Assembly (NCBI GenBank): GCA_937871805.1
Contig: CALMQB010000002.1
Coordinates: 372,001 to 436,000, forward strand
Direction: 5' to 3'
From: an uncultured Candidatus Saccharibacteria bacterium
GTDB taxonomy: Bacteria > Patescibacteriota > Saccharimonadia > Saccharimonadales > HK-STAS-PATE-42
DNA: 64,000 bases
Numbering within the stretch: the stretch's first letter is position 1; each line of letters starts with the position of its first letter. Both the position numbers and the translations under genes were made by a program. Below the pieces are notes generated by a model. It saw only the letters and a program-made list of their open reading frames with translations. It had not been told where the DNA came from and did not search any database. Positions 17,666 to 26,204 of the stretch are shown here, piece by piece.

Positions 17666-18040
17666 ATGAGTGAAAAACCCAAAGTCACATTCTTGAGCAA
17701 GTCCCAGGATCCAAGGAACTCCCCTGCTGTAAGGTTCTCTAACTTTTTAGCTCACCTAACACACATTGACCCAACTGATGCTTTCGCTGGGGCAGGTCTT
17801 AGTACGAGAGGAGGTCTATTCTATGTCTATGATAATGCTACGGCTATCTTGGAGCAAGCCGGAGTTGATGACGTGGATGGCTCAAAAGGGTACGCCCTCA
17901 GTGAAGCAGCCGATAGACTGGCTAGAGAAACCCTACTTCTTAGCGATGGAGAATTGCCTGAATTTAGCGACCTATCCGTAGAGTTAGCTAGTGCAGTTCC
18001 CGGTCTTACTGGAACTGGAGAGGATCCCCTAAATGAGTAG
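17666..18040 (+). CDS. Hypothetical protein, 124 residues
   Basis: Not recognised. A soluble acidic protein with an N-terminal basic stretch and a Gly/Ala/Leu-rich middle. It is GC-richer than the flanking alaS and has no copy of the dispersed motif. Its stop overlaps the start of the next gene (ATGAGTAG, 8 bases), so the two are translationally coupled and probably interact or work together. Confidence 0.6.
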   Translation: MSEKPKVTFLSKSQDPRNSPAVRFSNFLAHLTHIDPTDAFAGAGLSTRGGLFYVYDNATAILEQAGVDDVDGSKGYALSEAADRLARETLLLSDGELPEFSDLSVELASAVPGLTGTGEDPLNE

Positions 18041-18665
18041 CCGAAGAAAGTCTCCCCAAGGAAAAAAGTCTAGGTCTGGCCCCGAAAGATTTTGGCAAAA
18101 TGAACCGTGCTGCGACTTTCCCGAAGGCCTAGTCGGCATGCTGAAAGGACAGGTTAAAGATCCGGTGGTAGCAACCCAGCTTCTATTTATAAATAGCCAT
18201 GGAGTTCCCCTCGAAAATGAAGTCCAAGACTATCTGCAGGGTAGAGAAGTTAATGAATCAACCCGTAGAGGTGTTGAGGTTCAGGCGCTTTTGGAGGGCT
18301 TAAGCAACCTTGCCTGCCCCTGGCTTAAAGCCGTGCATCTCTCTTTTGCAACCGGACCACTGAGAACTGTTTCGGAGGCGAGTATAGACACTCGCTACCT
18401 GGACCCCGAAAGTGCAGAAGTTGGGCCAGCACTAAAAACTACTGAAGCGGCAAGCTGGTATGGTAGGAATGTCGGCTCCTTCATATTGGAGAATACTCCT
18501 GCTCACATCATAACGGGAGCTATACAAAATCCTGACGGAACATTGGTTGATATCGACCTGAGTGAAGTGAGAGTGGCAATTCGAGGGCACGCTGAAGCAA
18601 CAGAAAGCTGCGCGAAATGGGTAGAAGGTGGCGGTGACCCAAAACAAAGATATATGGCTGGATAG
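18033..18665 (+). CDS. Hypothetical protein, 210 residues
   Basis: Not recognised. It begins with a basic low-complexity segment ('SRRKSPQGKKSRSGPERF'), followed by a mixed alpha/beta sequence without membrane segments. Two cysteines lie early ('EPCCDFPEG'). It is coupled to the preceding unknown gene by an 8-base overlap. It is convergent with the GtrA gene 33 bases later. Confidence 0.6.
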   Translation: MSSRRKSPQGKKSRSGPERFWQNEPCCDFPEGLVGMLKGQVKDPVVATQLLFINSHGVPLENEVQDYLQGREVNESTRRGVEVQALLEGLSNLACPWLKAVHLSFATGPLRTVSEASIDTRYLDPESAEVGPALKTTEAASWYGRNVGSFILENTPAHIITGAIQNPDGTLVDIDLSEVRVAIRGHAEATESCAKWVEGGGDPKQRYMAG

Positions 18666-18697
18666 CTATTGCCGTTGTTTCCGAAATTAGTAATTGC

Positions 18698-19231
18698 TTA
18701 ATTATTTTTGAAGTCAATCCCAGGTCTAGGCTCTTGAAATACAAACTTGCCATAGGCCCAGAAACTCCAAAGCATAGAACTGAGACCAGCGACGGCTTTT
18801 CCGGTAAATATCTTAACGAAACCTCTCGAGAATATTCCGTCTAGTTTTACAAACTCAATAATTGAATAGGTAAAGCTATGCAACCAATCCGCATGCAAGA
18901 CTATTAAGTTTAGGACTGTGTTGTTAATTAAGTAAGCTCCAACTAAGCTAATTGCGATAAACTTAATCAACTTTTTACCTTCGATTGGGTTTTTGTGGTC
19001 TCTAAACACTACCCAGCGGTTTAAGATGAAGCTAGAAGCAATGGAACAGGTTCCAGAAATGGTGTTTGCAAAAATAAGTTTTAGGGTTTGTTCTGGCTGA
19101 ACATCCAAAATCTTAATCATTATCGTTAGCACCGCAAGATCTACAAAGGTGTTCCAGATTCCAACCACAAAGAAACGTGCAAAACGCTTTCTAAAAATTC
19201 GACGAACGATGTTTTTTATCTTTTTTTTCAA
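18698..19231 (-). CDS. GtrA-like membrane protein
   Basis: This 177-residue protein has a basic N-terminus and four hydrophobic helices (about residues 20-42, 50-75, 88-110, 140-162). The 'RFFVVGIWNTFVDLAVL' start and the 'SFILNRWVVF' motif after helix 2 are typical of the GtrA family (PF04138). These proteins are thought to flip or help transfer lipid-linked sugars for wall polysaccharides. A possible partner is the GT2/GT-C protein at 31.6-33.8 kb, though they are not adjacent. A motif copy falls inside the gene (18903-18911). Confidence 0.85.
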   Translation of the reverse strand: MKKKIKNIVRRIFRKRFARFFVVGIWNTFVDLAVLTIMIKILDVQPEQTLKLIFANTISGTCSIASSFILNRWVVFRDHKNPIEGKKLIKFIAISLVGAYLINNTVLNLIVLHADWLHSFTYSIIEFVKLDGIFSRGFVKIFTGKAVAGLSSMLWSFWAYGKFVFQEPRPGIDFKNN

Positions 19232-19291
19232 AATTGGGATTTTAAGTTAAACTTAGGGTTAGAGTTTAAGTATGCCAGAAGTCAGAATGCT

Positions 19292-20002
19292 ATGGAAGTG
19301 CTAGAAGAACAGCAAGAATATATCAAATTTGGTGAACCCGCCCATTATATTAAGCGTGAGATCATTATTAAACTTAAGCTGAGCTCTGAAGATCTAAAGT
19401 ATTCGGAACTTAAACCAGGCGACATGGACGGAAATGCCTTTAACCATCACTTAAAGAGCCTAGTGAATAGTGAGATTGTCGAAAAAACTGATTTGGGAGA
19501 ATACCGATTGACTGCCAAAGGTAAGCGAGAAGTCGATTTTTATTCATTGGATAATTCTAGAATAAAAATCCGCCCGATTAGTGGAGTATATTTATTGATT
19601 TTTTCAGCGGACGGAAAAATTCTAGTTTATAAAAATAAAGGTGCGCCGATTAACGGGGTGGAGGGAATGATGTTTGGCAAAATCCGTCTTGGGAGAAGTT
19701 ATCTAAAAACTGTTGCCAGGATGCTTTCAACCAGGAATTTGGAAGCTCAAAAGGCGGAAGCTTTAAGCTCTTTAAATATTAGATATTCACACGACGGAGA
19801 ACTTGTTGCACACAGAACTGGGCCCCTTTTTAGAATTGAACTTAAACTTAATGCCAGTGAATACTCGGATTTTGGGCATTCAAACCCGAAGATTTGTTGG
19901 AAGAACGTTGAAGATATCTCTGGCGATGAACTTTTGGAGGCACTTAAGCTTAACTCGACGGAGGCTAAGACTAGTTTTAAAGACTTGGAGATTGAAGTTT
20001 AG
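19292..20002 (+). CDS. Winged-helix protein with a NUDIX-like C-terminal domain
   Basis: The first 90 of 236 residues read as a winged helix: 'FNHHLKSLVNSEIVEKTDLGEYRLTAKGK' (here quoted in parts: 'FNHHLKSLVNSEIVEK', 'YRLTAKGKREV'), like transcription factors that sense ligands. Residues about 95-230 resemble a NUDIX fold ('SGVYLLIFSADGKILVY'), but the catalytic Nudix box is not evident, so it may bind rather than cleave nucleotides. Many NUDIX-linked regulators act this way. It is divergent from GtrA with motif-like sequence in the 60-base gap. Moderate certainty for the N-terminal domain, lower for the C-terminal. Confidence 0.5.
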   Translation: MEVLEEQQEYIKFGEPAHYIKREIIIKLKLSSEDLKYSELKPGDMDGNAFNHHLKSLVNSEIVEKTDLGEYRLTAKGKREVDFYSLDNSRIKIRPISGVYLLIFSADGKILVYKNKGAPINGVEGMMFGKIRLGRSYLKTVARMLSTRNLEAQKAEALSSLNIRYSHDGELVAHRTGPLFRIELKLNASEYSDFGHSNPKICWKNVEDISGDELLEALKLNSTEAKTSFKDLEIEV

Positions 20003-20043
20003 GTAAACTGTTTTACTTAACACCCTAGAGCTTGGATAAGTAC

Positions 20044-20072
20044 AATCCTTTCTATAACCAAAGGAAGGATTT
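20044..20072 (+). terminator. Hairpin with T-run between genes, also holding a ribosome-binding site
   Basis: AATCCTTTC and GGAAGGATT can pair imperfectly across a 9-10 base loop, followed by TTTTTT and then at once the ATG at 20076. The right arm includes AAGGAAGGA, a strong Shine-Dalgarno sequence. So either this ends the preceding transcript, or it folds over the ribosome-binding site of the phosphatase gene; both may be true. Confidence 0.45.
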
Positions 20073-20075
20073 TTT

Positions 20076-20564
20076 ATGAGTATTGAGAGAGTAATATTAA
20101 TGAGGCACGCAGACTACTACTTTGACTGCGAACTTAACGAAACAAGAATAACAGAAAGGGACTGCGAGTGGGGCGCAGACTTACTAACTAATCCAGCGGC
20201 GATGGGGCAGCTTGGGGGTATAATAGCGGAAAATACTCCGATCCTGCACTCTAATGTCAAAAGAGCGACATTGACGGCTGAGTGCTTGGCAAGCCACCTG
20301 CCAGGTGTTAATATGCTTGTCGGAAGTGAACCGCTATACGAGGCCTCTGTCATTCGACCATGGAAAAATCCAGACGTACCATTAAACTTAACCAAATTTT
20401 TGATAGATGAATTTCAAAATGGTGACAACTTACCAAATGAGGCAGAAACCTTACTGGTAGTGACGCATGAGCCACTTGTTGCATTTGTAGCTTATGGCGG
20501 AGAACGAGCTACACACTGCTCACCAGTCTTGCTTGATGAGAATGCATACGCTTCTAGGCTTTAG
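20076..20564 (+). CDS. Histidine phosphatase superfamily protein (SixA/PGAM-like)
   Basis: This 162-residue protein begins 'VILMRHADYYFD', the RHG-type active site with Arg9-His10 (RHA variant). The second block 'SNVKRATLTAECLAS' carries the Arg that contacts phosphate. 'LVVTHEPLV' supplies the second catalytic His. It lacks a signal peptide, so it is a cytoplasmic phosphatase of unknown substrate, in size and motif spacing like SixA protein-histidine phosphatases. AAGGAAGGA ten bases upstream is one of the few canonical ribosome-binding sites in the window. It holds one motif copy (about 20381-20390). Confidence 0.75.
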   Translation: MSIERVILMRHADYYFDCELNETRITERDCEWGADLLTNPAAMGQLGGIIAENTPILHSNVKRATLTAECLASHLPGVNMLVGSEPLYEASVIRPWKNPDVPLNLTKFLIDEFQNGDNLPNEAETLLVVTHEPLVAFVAYGGERATHCSPVLLDENAYASRL

Positions 20565-20621
20565 AGCTTGAAATCTCCTCCGTACTTTAGTGGGAAGATG
20601 CTCTCGATTTATAGGTGCTTA

Positions 20622-20630
20622 TGTTAAACT
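20622..20630 (+). promoter_or_regulatory. Motif-derived extended -10 before the DUF5665 gene
   Basis: TGT-TAAACT at 20622-20630 is part of a full TTAAACTTAAGTTT motif copy. The ATG at 20639 lies 8 bases after it. This predicts a leaderless mRNA starting at 20639 rather than at the in-frame ATG at 20615. Confidence 0.45.
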
Positions 20631-20638
20631 TAAGTTTG

Positions 20639-20899
20639 ATGAAAGCTGACAAAACCACAGTCAAAGAAGATGAGCTAATGGAGCTTGGTAAAAGCTTACA
20701 GCGTTTTTATGAACTTGGCTACACTAATGAAAAAGAAGCTCTCAAATTTAGCTTTTTAAAGGGAATCGCTCAGGGTTTTGGGATCTTTATTGGTGGAACA
20801 GTAGTTGTTGCTGTTGTGTTATGGCTACTCGGTAGCTTTACGGAGCTCCCTTTGATTGGCCCTGCTAGTGAAGCGATTAAAAGAACTACCGGAAACTAG
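20639..20899 (+). CDS. DUF5665 small membrane protein
   Basis: From ATG 20639 this is 86 residues (an in-frame ATG at 20615 would add 8 residues encoded by a motif copy). A charged helix ('MELGKSLQRFYELGY') precedes one long hydrophobic span (about residues 45-68) and ends 'ELPLIGPASEAIK'. The sequence 'FLKGIAQGFGIFIGG' and the PLIG end are typical of DUF5665 proteins, which are common in Saccharibacteria and other CPR. Function unknown. The sortase gene starts 25 bases downstream, so the two may be co-transcribed. Confidence 0.75.
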   Translation: MKADKTTVKEDELMELGKSLQRFYELGYTNEKEALKFSFLKGIAQGFGIFIGGTVVVAVVLWLLGSFTELPLIGPASEAIKRTTGN

Positions 20900-20924
20900 T
20901 AGGAGATAGACTATCGAGAACTTC

Positions 20925-21551
20925 ATGTATAAACGAAAAAGGTATGAGTATTCTAATAGAAATGACCGATCCTCGAGTATTGGCTCAAAGATAATGACCG
21001 TCGTTCCCATCTTGCTGCTTGTGGCGGGAGTTTATACCCTAATGCTGGCGTTTGCTCCTAAGTTTACGCCACTTTTGAACTCTGGTAAAGTTGAAAAAGC
21101 CATCAATACAAACACCCCTAAAGTTGGTGACGATAGGATTTATATTGAAAAATTAGGAATTGATATGCCTATAAAGGCTGGTGATGCCAGCGTGATGAAA
21201 GACAGTATTTGGCATAGACTTCCAGAAAGAGGAGACCCGGTTAAGGGTGGCAACTTTATTTTAAGCGCACACCGCTGGAAAACTGGAAAGAATCCAGCAG
21301 AAACAATTGCCCAAAGCCCACTTTACAATGCGGACCGCCTACAAGTTGGAGACGACTTGTTTGTTGACTTCGAGGGAAGGCGGTATAAGTATCAGATTTA
21401 CGAGACCTACCAGGTTAAGCCGGACCAAGTTGAGATTGAGGCTCCGGTAGTGCCGGGAGACCAAGCTAAACTAACTCTTTATACCTGCACCCTAAAAGGA
21501 GCGAGTGATGGAAGGGTAGTTATACAGGCAAGACTGGCAAGTGTCGAATAA
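20925..21551 (+). CDS. Sortase (cysteine transpeptidase)
   Basis: This 208-residue protein has a basic N-terminus, a membrane anchor at about residues 23-43 and an extracytoplasmic sortase domain. The catalytic residues are in place: His116 ('FILSAHR'), Cys188 ('LYTCTL') and Arg197 ('DGRVVI'). Sortases cut a C-terminal LPxTG-like signal and attach the protein to the wall. Likely substrates in this window carry LAxTG variants: 53947-55183 (LASTG) and 55465-56604 (LAKTG). The class (D or E) cannot be settled by eye. It follows the DUF5665 gene. Confidence 0.92.
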   Translation: MYKRKRYEYSNRNDRSSSIGSKIMTVVPILLLVAGVYTLMLAFAPKFTPLLNSGKVEKAINTNTPKVGDDRIYIEKLGIDMPIKAGDASVMKDSIWHRLPERGDPVKGGNFILSAHRWKTGKNPAETIAQSPLYNADRLQVGDDLFVDFEGRRYKYQIYETYQVKPDQVEIEAPVVPGDQAKLTLYTCTLKGASDGRVVIQARLASVE

Positions 21552-21565
21552 TACAGACTACCTGC

Positions 21566-22177
21566 CTACATTCCAAAAGGGAATTCTTTATAATCAATTA
21601 CACCAGAAGTTCTAACTCCGCTGAGAGCTTCGGCATATTGTTCTAAAACTTTTAAGGAATAGTCTAGCCTGTCTGCGGTGTACTTTTCATGTTCGTTACT
21701 TGGGTCAACTTCAAGCTTGTTAAAGACAGTTTCAACTTGAGGAATAACCACCGAGTCTGGGATTATGACTAGGCGTGTATTTTTTGAGACATGCTTAAGC
21801 TCATCAACAGGCCTGATGCCTCCGACCGGTGTGGCGGAGACTCCTACTGCAAGAACTGGTTTATGACTAAAGCTAGTTCCGCTCATCAAGATGAATTGAC
21901 GAAGAGCTGGTGGTACTCCGCCGCCCCACTCTGGAGTGACGACAACGAAGCCATCAACATCTTCGAGGGAGTCATAGATTTTTTTCATATCTTTAGCGGC
22001 CTCACTCTTTCCCGCCCAGAACTCTTCTGGGTCTAAGACTATGTCGAGCCACTTGATATCTACTGGCTTAACTTCAACTTCTGCGATCGTAGTCTTAGAT
22101 CTCTCTAAGATCCAGTTAGCGACTTTATGACTTTGAGAATTTTTTCGGTAACTTCCGCTGATGACTACGATTTTCAT
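21566..22177 (-). CDS. NAD(P)H-dependent FMN reductase family protein
   Basis: This 203-residue flavodoxin-like protein starts 'MKIVVISGSYRKNSQSHKVA', the FMN phosphate-binding loop of the FMN_red family. It contains 'VDGFVVVTPEWGGGVPPALRQFI', the second flavin-contact segment with the usual (S/T)PEY-type turn. It should reduce FMN or quinones with NAD(P)H in the cytoplasm. A motif copy (22187-22196) lies in the 23 bases between it and dnaK, which ends just upstream on the same strand of the map. Confidence 0.85.
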   Translation of the reverse strand: MKIVVISGSYRKNSQSHKVANWILERSKTTIAEVEVKPVDIKWLDIVLDPEEFWAGKSEAAKDMKKIYDSLEDVDGFVVVTPEWGGGVPPALRQFILMSGTSFSHKPVLAVGVSATPVGGIRPVDELKHVSKNTRLVIIPDSVVIPQVETVFNKLEVDPSNEHEKYTADRLDYSLKVLEQYAEALSGVRTSGVIDYKEFPFGM

Positions 22178-22200
22178 AGGACTTTATTTTAAGTTTAAGA

Positions 22201-24111
22201 CTACTTCTTTTCCTTATCTTCTTCGACTACTTCAGCTTCTGGAGCGTCTTCCTTCTTTTCTTCAGAGTCAGAGCCACCTTCCTTTTTAGCTTCTTCTTCA
22301 GCTGCCTGTTGATACATCTTAGTGGCAATTGGCTGGATCTTTTCGAGTAATTCTTTTGTTGCTGCTTCAAGCTCATCCTTATTGTCTGATGACTGCTTTC
22401 CTTTAGCAACTTCAGCTGCTTTTTTAATTTCTTCAGCGTCTTCCTCAGAAATCTTATCCTTGAGTTCGTCTGGCATTTTTTCTGCTTGATAAATGGCGTT
22501 TTCTAAGCTATTTCGAGCTTCAACGGCCTCCTTCTTTGCCTTGTCTTCTTCGGCGTGAGCTTCAGCATCTTTTTGAGCCTTTTCGATCTCATCTTTTTTA
22601 AGATTTCCAGAGTTTTGGATAGTAATACTTTGTTCTTTACCGGAACCTTTATCTTTTGCGCTGACGTTTAGAATTCCATTGGCATCGATATTGAAGGTGA
22701 CTTCAATTTGTGGAATTCCACGAGGCGCTGGAGGTATTCCATCAAGAACAAATCTTCCAAGTGACTTATTGCCATCGACCATTTCGCGCTCACCTTGTAA
22801 AACGTGGATTTCAACCTGAGGTTGATTGTCCGCTGCAGTAGAAAATGTTTCAGATTTAGAAGTTGGAACAGTAGTATTCCTTTCAATTAGCCTGGTTGAA
22901 ACTCCGCCCATCGTTTCGATTCCTAAACTTAATGGCGTAACATCGAGAAGTAAGACATCTTTAACATCTCCTTGAAGAACTCCACCTTGGATAGCGGCTC
23001 CAAGAGCAACAACCTCATCTGGGTTAACTCCCTGTTTTGGATCTTTACCGAAGATTTCTTTGACCTTAGCCTGAACTGCAGGCATTCTGGTCATTCCCCC
23101 AACAAGAATGACTTCGTCAATCTCAGAATTCTTCAGCTTGGCATCTTTAAGTGCCTTCTCGCATGGTGCAACTAGTTTTTGGATGAGGTCTTTGAGCAAA
23201 TCCTCAAGCTTGGCACGAGTGAAGTTATATTCAAAGTTTATTGGACCATCATCACCTTGGTCTAAGAACGGCAGGTTGACTTCATAGTTCTGAGCTGTGG
23301 AGAGTTCTTTCTTGGCCTTTTCTGCCTCTTCTTTCAGTCTCTGCATTGCAGATGGGTTTTTGGTGAGGTCTTTGGAGTGCTCTTTTTTAATCTCTGCAAC
23401 AAAGTGATTGACAATCTGGAGGTCGGCGTCTTCACCGCCGAGGTGAGTATCCCCGTTAGTAGACTTAACCTCAAAGACTCCATCACCTAGTTCTAGAATA
23501 GAAACATCAAATGTTCCACCTCCGAAGTCGAAGACAGCAACTTTTTCTTCTTTATTGTTGTCTAGCCCGTAAGCAAGAGCAGCAGCTGTTGGTTCGTTGA
23601 TAATCCTTTTGACTTCTAAGCCAGCAATTTTACCCGCATCTTTTGTAGCTTGACGCTGCGAATCATCAAAGTAGGCAGGAACGGTAATTACAGCTTCGGT
23701 GATTTTTTCACCAAGGTAGGCTTCAGCATCTGCCTTAAGTTTAGAAAGAATCATCGCAGAGATTTCTTCTGGAGAGTGGTCCTTGCCAGACATTGTTACC
23801 TTAACTCCGTTACCAGCCTTAACAATTTTATAAGGCATTAATTCAAGGTCTTTTTGGACTTCCTTGTCACTAAATTTACGTCCGATTAAACGCTTAACAC
23901 CATAAATTGTATTTTCGGCATTCGTTACACGCTGCCGGAGAGCTCCGGCACCAACGATACGTTCTTCTTTGCCATCTTTACTTTTTACAGCAACGACAGA
24001 AGGTGTGGTACGATTTCCTTCGTTATTTTCAATGATAGTCGCCTTTCCAGACTGAACGATGGCCATTGCACTGTTGGTTGTTCCTAGGTCAATTCCAAGT
24101 ATTTTTCCCAT
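22201..24111 (-). CDS. dnaK: Chaperone protein DnaK (Hsp70)
   Basis: This 636-residue Hsp70 binds and releases unfolded proteins in an ATP-driven cycle with DnaJ and GrpE, all in this window. Seen are '[14 protein letters not shown]' (phosphate 1), '[12 protein letters not shown]' (phosphate 2), '[13 protein letters not shown]' (adenosine), the linker '[13 protein letters not shown]', the substrate-binding domain and an acidic C-terminal tail ending in E/K repeats. A canonical AAGGAG ribosome-binding site lies 7 bases before the ATG. Its promoter is overlapped by a CIRCE element, so HrcA probably represses it. Confidence 0.98.
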   Translation of the reverse strand: MGKILGIDLGTTNSAMAIVQSGKATIIENNEGNRTTPSVVAVKSKDGKEERIVGAGALRQRVTNAENTIYGVKRLIGRKFSDKEVQKDLELMPYKIVKAGNGVKVTMSGKDHSPEEISAMILSKLKADAEAYLGEKITEAVITVPAYFDDSQRQATKDAGKIAGLEVKRIINEPTAAALAYGLDNNKEEKVAVFDFGGGTFDVSILELGDGVFEVKSTNGDTHLGGEDADLQIVNHFVAEIKKEHSKDLTKNPSAMQRLKEEAEKAKKELSTAQNYEVNLPFLDQGDDGPINFEYNFTRAKLEDLLKDLIQKLVAPCEKALKDAKLKNSEIDEVILVGGMTRMPAVQAKVKEIFGKDPKQGVNPDEVVALGAAIQGGVLQGDVKDVLLLDVTPLSLGIETMGGVSTRLIERNTTVPTSKSETFSTAADNQPQVEIHVLQGEREMVDGNKSLGRFVLDGIPPAPRGIPQIEVTFNIDANGILNVSAKDKGSGKEQSITIQNSGNLKKDEIEKAQKDAEAHAEEDKAKKEAVEARNSLENAIYQAEKMPDELKDKISEEDAEEIKKAAEVAKGKQSSDNKDELEAATKELLEKIQPIATKMYQQAAEEEAKKEGGSDSEEKKEDAPEAEVVEEDKEKK

Positions 24112-24118
24112 ATTATTT

Positions 24119-24124
24119 CTCCTT
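24119..24124 (-). promoter_or_regulatory. Ribosome-binding site of dnaK
   Basis: AAGGAG on the minus strand, 7 bases before the ATG. It shows that normal Shine-Dalgarno initiation exists here, in contrast to the many leaderless-looking genes. Confidence 0.8.
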
Positions 24125-24202
24125 ATATTGAATTACTTTTGATTCCGCTTTTTGTTTTTGGTTTCCAAAAAGTGAATCTACTTAATTTTTAATGTGATTA
24201 TT

Positions 24203-24239
24203 ATTGTATATGTTAGCGCTCTAACTAATCAAGTGCTAA
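24203..24239 (-). promoter_or_regulatory. dnaK promoter with overlapping CIRCE operator
   Basis: TTAGCGCTC (24213-24221), nine bases, AAGTGCTAA (24231-24239): each arm differs from the CIRCE consensus by one base. On the minus strand TTGATT (24227-24232), an 18-base spacer and TACAAT (24203-24208) form a promoter that the operator overlaps. A further half site GAGCGCTAA lies near 24281-24289. Confidence 0.85.
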
Positions 24240-24360
24240 CCATAAACTTAAATATATCAAATTGGCAGTCTGTGTGCAAGAGCGCTAACTTATGTAGAAA
24301 GTTGTACTCCTGGTTTTTTGGTTGCAGAGTATTTATTTGATTGGATATACTTAAAGTTAT

Positions 24361-25098
24361 ATGAAGACCGGGGGATTTACCACTCCAAGATTCGACGGTC
24401 CAGAATGTCTGGGCGAAGGAGGTTCTGGAGCTTGGTATGATGCCGGGATTATTCCCGAAGAGGCTCGAAGTGGGGTTATCGCTGAGGTTTTAGAGAATGG
24501 AGGAATCGAGCCAATTAGGGACTCCAAGAGCTTAGTCGCACAAGTTTTTAAAAGAGCAGTTATAGACTTGACTAGAGAACATTTGTATCCAAAAACTGAA
24601 GCCTTAGGCTTAAGTTTAGCTGGACGTTTGATTGTTGCATCCGAAGCTCTATTCCCGGCCGTGAAAAACTTTCGGCCTGATGAAGTGGCTGTCCAGATTT
24701 ATCCAGCAGGAACTGAACTGGGGCTTGGTTGGCACCGAGATCATATAAATGATCTTTTCGCCGTTATATCTGCAACCTTAGCTGGGTCGGGTGACATTGT
24801 TTTTTCCAACAAACCCCCAAAGCAAGCAAGGGAGGCTGCCGCCCAAGGTCATCCAACAGATGCTGGAAAGATTACGACAAATACTGGAGATGCCGTATTT
24901 TTTAGTTCTAGTAGATTATATCTTCCAACCGATCTTAATCATGCCATTAGGAGAGCTCATGCCGTTACTAATATTGGCCAGGGAGAGCCAAGGTTCAGTC
25001 TTCAGTTTAGAATGGAAGTCAATGCGGGAGATTATGACAATACTCCCGTAAACCATGACCAACCTAAACGTTCAGATCGACCAGGACCTTCATACTAA
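24361..25098 (+). CDS. 2-oxoglutarate/Fe(II)-oxygenase-like protein
   Basis: This 245-residue protein has 'GLGWHRDHINDLF' (HxD-type metal site, here H-R-D near residue 124), 'TNTGDAVFFSSSRLYLP' (a late strand), 'LNHAIRRAHAV' (distal His) and 'RFSLQFRMEV' (Arg for the 2OG carboxylate). The order and spacing are those of AlkB/prolyl-hydroxylase-type dioxygenases. Substrate unknown. TATACT 11 bases upstream suggests a nearly leaderless mRNA. One motif copy lies inside (24607-24616). Exact family is not recognised. Confidence 0.6.
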   Translation: MKTGGFTTPRFDGPECLGEGGSGAWYDAGIIPEEARSGVIAEVLENGGIEPIRDSKSLVAQVFKRAVIDLTREHLYPKTEALGLSLAGRLIVASEALFPAVKNFRPDEVAVQIYPAGTELGLGWHRDHINDLFAVISATLAGSGDIVFSNKPPKQAREAAAQGHPTDAGKITTNTGDAVFFSSSRLYLPTDLNHAIRRAHAVTNIGQGEPRFSLQFRMEVNAGDYDNTPVNHDQPKRSDRPGPSY

Positions 25099-25145
25099 GA
25101 CACTAGCTTAAGTTTAATATTTAGTTAAGTTTAATTGACAAGATA

Positions 25146-25154
25146 TGCTATAAT
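25146..25154 (+). promoter_or_regulatory. Extended -10 promoter, leaderless gene 25161
   Basis: TGC-TATAAT ends 6 bases before the ATG at 25161, which therefore should be the transcription start. Two motif copies lie just upstream (about 25107-25134). Confidence 0.65.
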
Positions 25155-25160
25155 ACAGTT

Positions 25161-26156
25161 ATGTTTAGAGGCAAGGATTACCATCCCCCAGAACTGCACC
25201 AGCTGGGTGCGGAGGATTCAGATAAAGCGGTACTTTTTGTGCACGGAGTTTGCGACAGCTGGAAGGGCGCTATTCGACTTGGAGAAGTCATGGGCGAGGA
25301 CGGAACCGGAGTTCACTCCTACAAGAGGAGCAGAGACATGCGTGAAGAACTGCTCCCCAGAAGACGTATTGGGAATGGCGTCCTACAAGCAGCTGGGGCT
25401 GAGATGCTACTAGAGCTACTGAAGCTTACTGAAGAAACGGATAATTTGACTCTGGCATGCCACTCCATGGGCAGCCCAATTGCCTTAGCTGGACTCTACG
25501 ATCTGTCCATTGGTAATTTTGCGCCCATTTTTAATAAAGCCGATCAGGTCAGACTGGAAGAGCTGCATAGAACTATTGGTGTAAACTTAATAGCCCCTGC
25601 GGGAATCACCAATAATACCAGGGCTTTACCCGGTTCTGGATTTGCCGGACCCAGACTTGCACAAGTCGTTGGGATAGGTGTTGAAGATGTTGTTAATGAT
25701 TCTGGGGGGCTACTTAAAGCCGCACCTCAAGCCACCAGACTAGCTGATGCTGCTGGATATATGGCTGGTCACCCCATAACCTCTCTTAGGGAATGCAAAG
25801 GAGCGTGCTGTAATCCACATATGCATAGAGTGCTCAGTAATCTGGAGTCTGGGAGGGTAAGAATTTTTGCATATGAAAACGACCCGCTATTTGGCCCTGA
25901 AGATATAATCTACAGTTTACAAAACCCGAGTGCGAGAGATCCGGATGCAGCACTAGTTGAAGCACTCAGACTTAACCCAAGGAGAGCAAGAGAGCTAGCC
26001 TCTGAAAGTTCTGGCGGACTAAATGATTTCGAAAAAAGGAGATTGGCCGCTTTAGTAGACTCTACCGTGAAAATGGAAGGAGGGCATACGACAGCTATTA
26101 CTAAAGTGGGGGCAGAAGCTTTGGCCCCACGGTTGGTTTTCGGCAGCACCGGTTAA
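25161..26156 (+). CDS. Alpha/beta-hydrolase (lipase/esterase-like)
   Basis: This 331-residue protein has 'AVLFVHGVCDSW' (oxyanion His-Gly) and the nucleophile elbow 'LACHSMGSPIAL' with Ser in a C-H-S-M-G context near residue 102. A candidate catalytic His lies near the end in 'MEGGHTTAI', after Asp-rich segments. No signal peptide is present. The protein has many cysteines around residues 212-218 ('CKGACCNPHMH'), which is odd. Substrate unknown. It belongs to the GC-richer class of unknown genes but has one motif copy (25580-25589). Confidence 0.7.
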   Translation: MFRGKDYHPPELHQLGAEDSDKAVLFVHGVCDSWKGAIRLGEVMGEDGTGVHSYKRSRDMREELLPRRRIGNGVLQAAGAEMLLELLKLTEETDNLTLACHSMGSPIALAGLYDLSIGNFAPIFNKADQVRLEELHRTIGVNLIAPAGITNNTRALPGSGFAGPRLAQVVGIGVEDVVNDSGGLLKAAPQATRLADAAGYMAGHPITSLRECKGACCNPHMHRVLSNLESGRVRIFAYENDPLFGPEDIIYSLQNPSARDPDAALVEALRLNPRRARELASESSGGLNDFEKRRLAALVDSTVKMEGGHTTAITKVGAEALAPRLVFGSTG

Positions 26157-26157
26157 G

Positions 26158-26190
26158 ACAGTACGCTCAAGACCCTAAAGGCCCTACTGT
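26158..26190. terminator. Possible bidirectional terminator between convergent genes
   Basis: ACAGTA (26158-26163) pairs with TACTGT (26185-26190), with a T-run after it on the plus strand. The loop is long, so confidence is limited. It lies between the hydrolase gene and the SPFH gene. Confidence 0.35.
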
Positions 26191-26204
26191 TTTAGACCTA
26201 GTAT

